This document shows positions 7,479-11,941 of a stretch of DNA of 11,941 nt, piece by piece; within the stretch, counting starts at the first letter, position 1, and the number at the start of each line of letters is the position of its first letter. The position numbers and the translations under genes were made by a program. The notes beneath the pieces are model-generated. The model was not told where the DNA came from. It searched no databases and worked only from the letters and a program-made list of their open reading frames with translations. This DNA comes from a bacterium (GTDB lineage: Bacteria > Patescibacteriota > Microgenomatia > Levybacterales > UBA12049): assembly GCA_021820025.1 (NCBI GenBank), contig JAKAEF010000018.1, forward strand, positions 1-11,941, in the 5' to 3' direction.

Positions 7479-7502
7479 AGTTTTCCTTGTTTCCTTACCC
7501 TA

Positions 7503-7531
7503 ATTATACTACGTATGCAAAATTTGGTCAA
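7503..7531 (-). promoter_or_regulatory. promoter of rny
   Basis: The -35 TTGACC (7526-7531) lies inside the recX coding end, followed by a 17-bp spacer and a perfect TATAAT (7503-7508) directly after the recX TAG stop. This is the best two-box promoter in the window. The start is expected near 7496, about 90 nt upstream of the rny start codon. Confidence 0.7.
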
Positions 7532-7979
7532 TTACAGCCTTAATTGTGTCCAAATTAAAGCCTCTTCGTGCAAGTAACCCACCTATTTTTTGATATGTCT
7601 CTTCTCTTGAAACGCTACCCATTCTTTTTGCCCTTTTTTGAGCAATTTCTAACGCTTGTTCAAATTCTGATTTTAATTCCATAACACCACTCTTTACTTC
7701 TTGTTCTACTTCTTTAATTATTTTTTCTGGAATTCCTTTTAGTTTTAATTCCTGTTGCAAAGCATACCAGCCCTTTGGCTTAAAATTTGCCCGCTGTTCT
7801 ACCCACCATTTGGCAAAAGCTTTATCATCTAAAAATTTTTGCTGTTTTAATAAGTTAATAATTATGGTTATTTGTTCTTGCGGCGCCTTTTTTTTAAGTA
7901 GATTATCTATAACTTCTTTTTCACTTCTTGGTCTTCGGGATAAAAATTTAAGAGCTTGTGTGTAGAATTTTTCGTCCAT
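7509..7979 (-). CDS. recX: Regulatory protein RecX
   Basis: RecX binds RecA filaments and limits their activity. The 156-residue protein is of normal length and all-helical. It shows the two family segments: FLSRRPRSEKEVIDNLLKKK (12-31), and LDDKAFAKWWVEQRANFKPKG (about 50-70) followed by LQQELKLKGI, which matches the RecX pattern of D-x-x-[FY]-A-x-x-[FW]-x-x-x-R-x3-[KR]-P-x-G. Its start overlaps the recA stop by one base (TAATG), so it is translated by coupling with RecA. Its 3' end contains the -35 box of the rny promoter. Confidence 0.92.
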   Translation of the reverse strand: MDEKFYTQALKFLSRRPRSEKEVIDNLLKKKAPQEQITIIINLLKQQKFLDDKAFAKWWVEQRANFKPKGWYALQQELKLKGIPEKIIKEVEQEVKSGVMELKSEFEQALEIAQKRAKRMGSVSREETYQKIGGLLARRGFNLDTIKAVIDQILHT

Positions 7980-9079
7980 TACAAAGCTGCTGGTTCTACT
8001 TCTTTTTCTTCTTCATCTTCTGCACTACCAACTGTTAATGGAATTCTTGTTTTGCTTAATTCCAAAATTTTAGTAACAATTTGCTTTTCCATTTCTCTAT
8101 CTTCTCGTAAACTTTGCATTGCTGCGTTTCTTCCTTGACCTAACATTGTTTCTCCATATCTCAAAAATGCTCCAGCTTTTGAAATAACACCTAATTCTAT
8201 ACCAACATCTAATATACCGCCTTCTCGAGAAATGCCTCGCTCAGATACTTCGAATTCTGCAACTCTAAATGGAGAAGAAACTTTATTTTTTACAATTTTT
8301 ACTCTATGTCTACTTCCAACAACTTTATCTCCGTCTTTTATGGTTTCTATTTTTCTCACATCCATTCTAATGGTTGCATAGAATTTAAGAGCCAATCCTC
8401 CCGTTGTTGTTTCTGGATTTCCAAACATGACTCCAATTTTTTGTCGTAATTGGTTGGTAAAAATAACAACAGTTTTGGATTTAGAAATAACAGCTGTTAA
8501 TTTTCTTAACGCTTGAGACATAAGTCTTGCTTGCAAACCAACCATTGCATCTCCCATTTCCCCTTCAATTTCTGCTCGTGGTACAAGTGCTGCAACTGAG
8601 TCAATAACTAACACATCTATTCCGCCAGATCTGACTAAACTTTCTGTAATTTCTAATGCTTGCTCTCCTGTATCTGGTTGAGAAATTAATAATTCATCTA
8701 ATTTTACGCCAACTGTTTCTGCCCAAAGTGGATCTAATGCATGTTCTGCATCTATAAATGCTGCAACACCGCCATGTTTTTGTGCTTGTGCAATAACGGA
8801 GAGGCAAATAGTTGTTTTACCAGATGCTTCTGGTCCATAAATTTCTATTATTCTTCCTCTTGGCAATCCACCAACACCAAGTGCTATATCTAAAGGAAGT
8901 GTGCCGGTTGAGATAACAGAAATGTCTAATTTTTCTGCTGCTTCTCCCATACGCATAATAGATCCCTTGCCATATTGTTTTTCTATGGCTTCCATTGCCA
9001 TTCTAACTGCATCAAGTTTTGGACTACCACTAGATGCTGGAGCTACTGCTGGTGTTGAATTTTTTGGAGGTCGTGCCAT
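7979..9079 (-). CDS. recA: Recombinase RecA
   Basis: The strand-exchange ATPase of homologous recombination and, where present, co-protease of SOS repressors. It has 366 residues. Walker A is GPEASGKTT (82-90), the catalytic glutamate is E112 in AEHALD, Walker B is VLVIDSVAAL with D160, and the L2 DNA-binding loop lies in TNQLRQKIGVMFGNPETTTGG (208-228). An N-terminal extension of about 15 residues rich in P, A and S precedes the usual KLDAVRMAMEAIEKQYGKGS. The C-terminus is acidic (EDEEEKEVE), as in other RecA proteins, where this tail tempers DNA binding. recX overlaps its stop codon. The predicted promoter lies immediately upstream with a perfect 15-bp dyad over the -10 and start, which suggests repressor control. 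Confidence 0.98.
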   Translation of the reverse strand: MARPPKNSTPAVAPASSGSPKLDAVRMAMEAIEKQYGKGSIMRMGEAAEKLDISVISTGTLPLDIALGVGGLPRGRIIEIYGPEASGKTTICLSVIAQAQKHGGVAAFIDAEHALDPLWAETVGVKLDELLISQPDTGEQALEITESLVRSGGIDVLVIDSVAALVPRAEIEGEMGDAMVGLQARLMSQALRKLTAVISKSKTVVIFTNQLRQKIGVMFGNPETTTGGLALKFYATIRMDVRKIETIKDGDKVVGSRHRVKIVKNKVSSPFRVAEFEVSERGISREGGILDVGIELGVISKAGAFLRYGETMLGQGRNAAMQSLREDREMEKQIVTKILELSKTRIPLTVGSAEDEEEKEVEPAAL

Positions 9080-9082
9080 ATT

Positions 9083-9118
9083 CTAGAATAATTCTAGCAC
9101 GCTTTATATAAAAAACAA
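9083..9118 (-). promoter_or_regulatory. recA promoter with a 15-bp operator-like dyad
   Basis: An extended -10, TGCTAGAAT (9091-9099), has a weak -35 TTGTTT (9113-9118) 16 bp upstream. The start is expected near 9084, about 5 bases before the ATG. The perfect inverted repeat CTAGAAT-A-ATTCTAG (9083-9097) covers the -10 and start, and a second overlapping palindrome ATTCTAGAAT occupies 9080-9089, giving three half sites. Confidence 0.5.
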
Positions 9119-9133
9119 CTATATCTTTCTGTA

Positions 9134-9514
9134 TTATTTTTTACCGTAGAATTGCAAAATATTATCCTCTGGATCTTGAATTGTCATACAAAATTTTTCG
9201 AAATCAGTTGGGTCGGCAAACGGAGCTGCAATAATTTTTACCCCTTTTTGCTTTAATTCTTCATAAGTTTCTAAAACACTTTCTACATAAAATTCCGGCA
9301 TAATTCTATATGGATCTTTTGATTTGCCTTTTACCTCTGAATGCTGTCCCACCCAAAACCAGCATTCCCCAAATTGAAAAGCAACAAAAGAATCATTGTC
9401 CATATTAGCAGACAAATCTTCTTCAATTCCTAAAATATCTGTATACCATTTGGCCAACTCTTTATAATTTTCTGACCAAATACCAACGGAAAATCCGTTT
9501 TTTATTAATTTCAT
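9134..9514 (-). CDS. VOC (glyoxalase/bleomycin-resistance) fold protein
   Basis: A 126-residue protein of the vicinal oxygen chelate superfamily: a paired beta-alpha-beta-beta-beta unit. The first half has NYKELAKWYTDILGIE (16-31), the usual helix after strand 1. The second ends DPEDNILQFYGKK (114-126), matching the DP-[DE]-G-N-x-x-[EQ] ending of the fold. The metal-ligand glutamate seen there in glyoxalases is Q121, and no histidine stands in strand 1, so metal-dependent glyoxalase activity is doubtful and the substrate is unknown. It is rich in aromatic residues (FQFGECWFWVG, 46-56). The gene starts 8 bp after tRNA-Pro on the same strand and is probably co-transcribed with it. There is no ribosome binding site. 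Confidence 0.82.
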   Translation of the reverse strand: MKLIKNGFSVGIWSENYKELAKWYTDILGIEEDLSANMDNDSFVAFQFGECWFWVGQHSEVKGKSKDPYRIMPEFYVESVLETYEELKQKGVKIIAAPFADPTDFEKFCMTIQDPEDNILQFYGKK

Positions 9515-9522
9515 AGTACGTG

Positions 9523-9593
9523 TCGGGGATCGGGGAATTGAACCCCAGCCAGACGCACCCCATGCGCCTATTCTACCGTTAAACTAATCCCCG
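9523..9593 (-). tRNA. tRNA-Pro (anticodon GGG)
   Basis: A 71-nt cloverleaf on the minus strand: acceptor CGGGGAT/ATCCCCG with discriminator A73; D-arm GTTT-AACGGTA-GAAT with A14, G18, G19 and A21; anticodon stem GGCGC/GCGTC with loop ATGGGGT, giving U33, anticodon GGG and G37, as expected for proline; a four-base variable loop; and T-arm TGGGG-TTCAATT-CCCCG. The C1-G72 start pair and A73 also fit tRNA-Pro. The CCA end is not encoded, so it must be added. It decodes CCC and CCU. Confidence 0.93.
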
Positions 9594-9603
9594 AAGTGCT
9601 CAT

Positions 9604-9612
9604 ATTTTAACA
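9604..9612 (-). promoter_or_regulatory. extended -10 promoter of tRNA-Pro and the VOC gene
   Basis: The minus strand reads TGTTAAAAT, an extended -10 whose start would fall near 9597, four bases before the tRNA. No -35 box is convincing. It is arranged back-to-back with the promoter of the hydrolase gene on the plus strand. Confidence 0.45.
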
Positions 9613-9654
9613 CGTTTATAAATATTTTTCTTACATGCTTAAAGAAAATTTAAT

Positions 9655-9683
9655 TTGCAAAATATATTGTTTTCTCTTATTAT
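9655..9683 (+). promoter_or_regulatory. promoter of the metallo-hydrolase gene, predicted leaderless
   Basis: TTGCAA (9655-9660) and TATTAT (9678-9683) are spaced by 17 bp. The predicted start falls at about 9690, the A of the start codon. There is no room for a ribosome binding site. Confidence 0.5.
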
Positions 9684-9689
9684 GGGAAT

Positions 9690-10316
9690 ATGAAAATTAC
9701 AAAATTTGTACATTCTTGTGTATTGGTAGAAGACAATGGGAAAACTGTTTTGTTTGACCCCGGAAACTATACACGAGAAAGTAATTTATTAAATTTAGAT
9801 AAAATTGATCATTTAGATGCAATAGCAATAACCCATGAACACATGGACCATATGGATATTCCACTTCTTAAACAAATTTTGGCAAAATTTCCCAATACGC
9901 CAATTTTTGGAAATGCTTCTATTAAAGAAATTTTAGGAAAAGAAGGAATTAGTGTAAATACAGAAGGAAATGATTTTATAAAAATGAATCCTGTTCCACA
10001 TGAAAAAATATTTATGGGTCCTTCCCCAATGAACGATATGATTACGTTTAATAATAAATTTGCATCCCCTGGAGATAGTCTTACTTTCGATAATTCTCCA
10101 GAGGTTCTAGCTTTACCAATACAAGCCCCTTGGGGATCAACAACCTGGGCTTGTGAAACAGCTCTTAAAGTTAAGCCCAAATATATTGTCCCTATTCATG
10201 ATTATCATTGGAAAGATGTAGTCAGGACAGCAATGTATAACAGGTTGGAACAATACTTTGCCCAATACGGAATTACCTTCTTAAAGCCTCAGGATGGCAT
10301 TTCTCTAGAAATATAG
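9690..10316 (+). CDS. Metallo-beta-lactamase-fold hydrolase (UlaG-like)
   Basis: A 208-residue single-domain MBL-fold hydrolase. The metal-binding motif is THEHMDH, with H49, H51, D53 and H54; further likely ligands are H104, D129 in the SPGD segment, and H170 in VPIHDYHWKD. The start (MKITKFVHSCVLVEDNGKTVLFDPG) resembles the UlaG/YtkL group of compact L-ascorbate-6-phosphate lactonase-like proteins and other uncharacterised metal-dependent hydrolases. No RNA-processing (beta-CASP) domain is present. The substrate cannot be told from sequence. It is the only intact protein gene on the plus strand in the right half, divergent from tRNA-Pro. A terminator-like hairpin at 10400-10476 lies after it, though other signals intervene. 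Confidence 0.88.
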   Translation: MKITKFVHSCVLVEDNGKTVLFDPGNYTRESNLLNLDKIDHLDAIAITHEHMDHMDIPLLKQILAKFPNTPIFGNASIKEILGKEGISVNTEGNDFIKMNPVPHEKIFMGPSPMNDMITFNNKFASPGDSLTFDNSPEVLALPIQAPWGSTTWACETALKVKPKYIVPIHDYHWKDVVRTAMYNRLEQYFAQYGITFLKPQDGISLEI

Positions 10317-10327
10317 CCAACTTCAAT

Positions 10328-10343
10328 TGTGATCTAGATCACA
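10328..10343. promoter_or_regulatory. CRP/FNR-type binding site (perfect consensus palindrome)
   Basis: TGTGATCTAGATCACA is a perfect 16-bp palindrome that equals the core of the consensus site of CRP-type regulators (TGTGA-N6-TCACA). It is not followed by a T run, so it is not a terminator. Its centre (between 10335 and 10336) lies about 41.5 bases before the start expected from the TAAAAT at 10365-10370, which is the class II activator position. No CRP-family gene is in the window. Confidence 0.5.
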
Positions 10344-10346
10344 TAC

Positions 10347-10359
10347 TTAGACTGTCTAA
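10347..10359. promoter_or_regulatory. second operator-like dyad
   Basis: TTAGAC-T-GTCTAA is a perfect inverted repeat with 6-bp arms, 3 bp after the CRP-like site. Relative to the possible -10 at 10365 it covers the spacer and -35 region, where a bound repressor would block polymerase. There is no good -35 box of its own, consistent with an activator-dependent promoter. Confidence 0.35.
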
Positions 10360-10364
10360 TTATT

Positions 10365-10370
10365 TAAAAT
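10365..10370 (+). promoter_or_regulatory. possible -10 box of the small RNA candidate
   Basis: TAAAAT is a 5/6 match to the -10 consensus. The predicted start near 10377 coincides with the 5' side of the first hairpin of the downstream structured segment. Confidence 0.35.
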
Positions 10371-10376
10371 ATTCTT

Positions 10377-10476
10377 GTCTTTTCGCTAAGAACAAAGACA
10401 GCGCGTTAGTTGAGAACGTATATTGTTTTTTGAAGGGGAATAATATGCACCATTTTTTAACTTGCGCGCTTTTTTT
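10377..10476 (+). ncRNA. candidate small RNA of about 100 nt
   Basis: From the predicted start there is a 5' hairpin (TGTCTTT at 10376-10382 with AAAGACA at 10394-10400, 11-base loop). A long-range stem follows (AGCGCGTTAGTT at 10400-10411 with AACTTGCGCGCT at 10459-10470, 10 of 12 paired), closing just before TTTTTTT. Inside it is a further 7-bp hairpin (GTATATT at 10418-10424 with AATATGC at 10442-10448) that exposes GAAGGGGAA in its 17-base loop. No known RNA family was recognised. The alternative is that this is only the 3' untranslated region and terminator of the hydrolase gene. Confidence 0.35.
10400..10476 (+). terminator. terminator-like hairpin with T run
   Basis: A GC-rich stem base (AGCGCG/CGCGCT, extended to 12 positions with 10 pairs) is followed directly by seven T on the plus strand. 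The 47-base loop is unusually long for a terminator but contains its own hairpin. On the minus strand the stem is not followed by T, so it should not stop the convergent gene. Confidence 0.55.
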
Positions 10477-10491
10477 GTGGGATTTAAAAAT

Positions 10492-11184
10492 TTAGAAATA
10501 GATGATTTTTGCTTTTTGCTGCAAGTCTTGAATCCATGCTTGTGCTTTATCACTTAACTTTTGCTGGTATAATTGTTGTTTTACTTGATTCTTTAAATTT
10601 GTTTCTGATACACCTTGTGGGAGAGAATCTTTATTTTGATCAATATAGTCTTGAATTTCTTTATCTGTTACCGTTATATTATTGCCTAGTAATTTCTCTA
10701 TTAATTTTTGTGTCTTCAATTGATCTTCAAAATCTGCTCGTGTCATTCCCTGAGCTGCTAACAATTGATCTAAGTTTTGTCCTTGTTTGGTAAGATTATC
10801 TTGTATTTGTTTTGTGTCTGCATCCAATTCTTTTTGTGATATAGAGATGCCTTTTTTTGAAGCTTCTTGATTAATAAGTGTTTGTACAACTAAAGAATCT
10901 AAAACAGCTTTTCCATCTTTTGCTTCTAATGCACTTATATATTGCGCCTTTGTAATAGGTTGACCATTTACGACTGCAGTAATAAATTGCCCTTTAAAAA
11001 CATACGCCAAAAGTGCTAAGACAAGAATAATTGCAGGAATATAATATTTTGGACTTTTTATTTTTTGCTTAAAATCAATAGATGGATTAGAAGTTATTAT
11101 TGATTGTGCAACAGGTTTTTCTTCAATTATAGGAGCATTTTTTTTAGTTCTTGTTATTTTTTGGGAGATTCTTTTGGTTGCCAT
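10492..11184 (-). CDS. SurA-N-like membrane-anchored chaperone without a PPIase domain
   Basis: A 230-residue protein with a cytoplasmic N-terminus rich in K and R (1-46), one transmembrane helix (about 47-63, YYIPAIILVLALLAYVF), and an extracytoplasmic helical domain. The domain begins VVNGQPITKAQYISAL (71-86), the typical start of SurA N-terminal domains. It continues with VLDSLVVQTLINQEASKKGISISQ and NITVTDKEIQDYIDQNKDSLP, the usual order of the SurA_N_3 family. The parvulin PPIase domain that follows in SurA and PrsA is absent, and the protein ends after the last helix pair. The likely role is holding unfolded exported proteins outside the membrane. It lies after rpsI on the same strand, 79 bp away, with its own promoter. 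Confidence 0.85.
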   Translation of the reverse strand: MATKRISQKITRTKKNAPIIEEKPVAQSIITSNPSIDFKQKIKSPKYYIPAIILVLALLAYVFKGQFITAVVNGQPITKAQYISALEAKDGKAVLDSLVVQTLINQEASKKGISISQKELDADTKQIQDNLTKQGQNLDQLLAAQGMTRADFEDQLKTQKLIEKLLGNNITVTDKEIQDYIDQNKDSLPQGVSETNLKNQVKQQLYQQKLSDKAQAWIQDLQQKAKIIYF

Positions 11185-11191
11185 AAAAAAG

Positions 11192-11200
11192 ATTATAACA
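11192..11200 (-). promoter_or_regulatory. extended -10 promoter of the SurA-N-like gene, leaderless
   Basis: TGTTATAAT is a perfect extended -10; seven bases separate it from the ATG, so the start would be at the first base of the start codon. No good -35 and no ribosome binding site are present. The rest of the gap to rpsI (11201-11263) holds A/T runs but no clear terminator for the ribosomal genes. Confidence 0.55.
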
Positions 11201-11263
11201 CTGTTTTTTTGAAAATACTATAACGAAAATTTTTTTTAAACAATTTGAAGAAATAATAAAAAA

Positions 11264-11725
11264 TTAACGCTTTGGAGATTGTTTTGCACGTCGTGCTTTT
11301 CCACCGGTTCCTACTTTTCTTCTTTCTCTGACTCTTGCATCACGAGTTAATAATCCTTCTGATTTTAACAATTTTCTATATTTTTCTGGAGCATGTGCTG
11401 ATAAAGCTCTTGCAATTCCAAGTATTGTTGCATCTAATTGTCCGTTTCTTCCTCCACCAGATACTTTAATAGTTAATGCAAATTTACCATCGGTTGTTGT
11501 AACAACAAGTGGTTTCATGTATTTGGCTTTATTAACTGGTCCTGGGAAATAATGTTCTATTGGATTGCCATTTACTAAAATTTGGCCCTTAACAACTGGA
11601 GATTCTCCAAACATAAGACCTTCTTTTACTGTTCCATAGAGTCTAACTCTTGCAACAGCTTCTCGTCGTCTTCCGACTGCATATGTATAATCTCTTTTTT
11701 GTTTTCTTTTTACTTCGTCTGCCAT
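11264..11725 (-). CDS. rpsI: Small ribosomal subunit protein uS9
   Basis: A ribosomal protein of the 30S head whose C-terminal tail reaches the P-site tRNA. Recognised by YAVGRRREAVARVRL (15-29), GQILVNGNPIEHYFPG (47-62), VSGGGRNGQLDATILGIARAL (88-108), GLLTRDARVRERRKVGTGGKARRAKQ (124-149) and the terminal PKR. The family usually ends FSKR; here it is SPKR. At 153 residues it is longer than the usual 130: there is a short basic N-terminal extension and an insert of about 15 residues (31-46, GTVKEGLMFGESPVVK) in the first beta loop. Only 6 bp separate it from the upstream rplM, with no ribosome binding site, so the two are co-transcribed and translation is probably coupled. Confidence 0.97.
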   Translation of the reverse strand: MADEVKRKQKRDYTYAVGRRREAVARVRLYGTVKEGLMFGESPVVKGQILVNGNPIEHYFPGPVNKAKYMKPLVVTTTDGKFALTIKVSGGGRNGQLDATILGIARALSAHAPEKYRKLLKSEGLLTRDARVRERRKVGTGGKARRAKQSPKR

Positions 11726-11731
11726 ATATTT

Positions 11732-11941
11732 TTATTTACTAAATTTATCTTGATACTTGTGTGTTTCTCCAGCAAAAACATATAATCTCTTTAACATACT
11801 TGCTCGTAATTTGTTTTGTGGAATCATGCCTTTTACAGAATGAATTATAGCATCTTCTGGTTTTCTATTCATGATTTCATCAAATCTTTCACCTTTAAAC
11901 CCACCTGGATATCCTGAATGTCTGTAGTATGTTTTTGTTGA
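11732..11941 (-). CDS. rplM: Large ribosomal subunit protein uL13, C-terminal part (5' partial)
   Basis: The last 69 codons before a TAA stop; the rest lies outside the window. The visible part reads YYRHSGYPGG near the start, then RFDEIMNRKPEDAII, VKGMIPQNKLRASMLKRL and YVFAGETHKYQDKFSK, which matches the conserved C-terminal half of uL13 (VKGMLP-x3-L-x3-M-x3-L-x-V-[YF]-AG-x2-H). uL13 is an early-assembly protein of the 50S subunit. The order rplM-rpsI is the standard bacterial operon. Confidence 0.95.
   Translation of the reverse strand, partial: STKTYYRHSGYPGGFKGERFDEIMNRKPEDAIIHSVKGMIPQNKLRASMLKRLYVFAGETHKYQDKFSK

Noticed and set aside
7406..7500. A frameshift that would add a transmembrane helix to RNase Y.
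   Set aside because: None of the upstream frames reads as a hydrophobic anchor and there is an in-frame stop two codons before the start; no evidence of a broken gene.
9523..9593. Reading the anticodon arm with the outer AGGCG/CGTCT stem, which leaves a 9-base loop.
   Set aside because: Shifting the stem by one base gives a normal 7-base loop with U33 and anticodon GGG, and restores A21 and a proper D-stem; this fits tRNA-Pro.
10377..10476. Considered 6S RNA, SRP RNA and tmRNA as the identity of the structured segment.
   Set aside because: It is too short for 6S or tmRNA and lacks the SRP GGAA/AGCA apical loop and the tmRNA tRNA-like ends.
10445..10495. A 16-codon frame (MHHFLTCALFLWDLKI) preceded by AAGGGG at 6 bases in the intergenic region.
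   Set aside because: The terminator stem and T run fall inside the frame, so the transcript would end before its stop codon; the AAGGGG is in a hairpin loop. It is kept only as an alternative if the terminator does not work.
1..11941. CRISPR arrays, insertion sequences, phage genes and attachment sites.
   Set aside because: No spaced direct repeats, transposase or integrase coding sequence or terminal inverted repeats were seen; the region is mostly core housekeeping genes.

Overview
The window is AT-rich, gene-dense, and uses TAA, TAG and TGA as ordinary stops. Its content suggests a small-genome bacterium of the Candidate Phyla Radiation (Patescibacteria), possibly the Microgenomates side. 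This is inferred from gene order and family style: a RecA-RecX-RNase Y block, a short RNase P RNA, an enlarged uS9, a membrane-anchored SurA-N protein without a PPIase domain, and promoters that often leave almost no 5' leader. No rRNA is present to confirm the placement.

Layout. (1) 1-2050, plus strand: the 3' part of a UvrD/PcrA-type helicase fused to a RecB-like nuclease with an Fe-S cluster, then the RNase P RNA gene (rnpB) with its own promoter. (2) 2043-5677, minus strand: an ABC exporter operon (ATPase, two ABC-2 permeases) followed by an AI-2E family permease whose stop codon lies inside the 3' end of rnpB. (3) 5699-9079, minus strand: recA and recX (overlapping), RNase Y, and an HU-type DNA-binding protein closed by a clear intrinsic terminator. 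(4) 9134-9593, minus strand: tRNA-Pro(GGG) directly upstream of a small VOC-fold protein. (5) 9690-10316, plus strand: a metallo-beta-lactamase-fold hydrolase. (6) 10317-10491: an intergenic stretch with two adjacent perfect dyads, one matching the CRP consensus, then a -10-like box and a structured segment ending in a terminator-like hairpin with a T run. This is a candidate regulated small RNA locus. (7) 10492-11941, minus strand: a SurA-N-like membrane protein, then rpsI and the 3' part of rplM, which are transcribed rplM to rpsI.

How it works together. The helicase-nuclease, RecA and RecX form a break-processing and recombination set, and HU compacts DNA. RNase Y and RNase P are the RNA-processing enzymes, and uL13/uS9 belong to the ribosome. 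The ABC and AI-2E proteins are membrane transporters of unknown substrate.

The most notable signals are regulatory. Several genes have an extended -10 placed so that transcription would start at or within a few bases of the start codon. The HU gene instead has a near-perfect Shine-Dalgarno sequence. The recA promoter carries a 15-bp perfect dyad over its -10 and start region. The 10317-10491 region looks like a CRP/FNR-type class II promoter driving a roughly 100-nt RNA.
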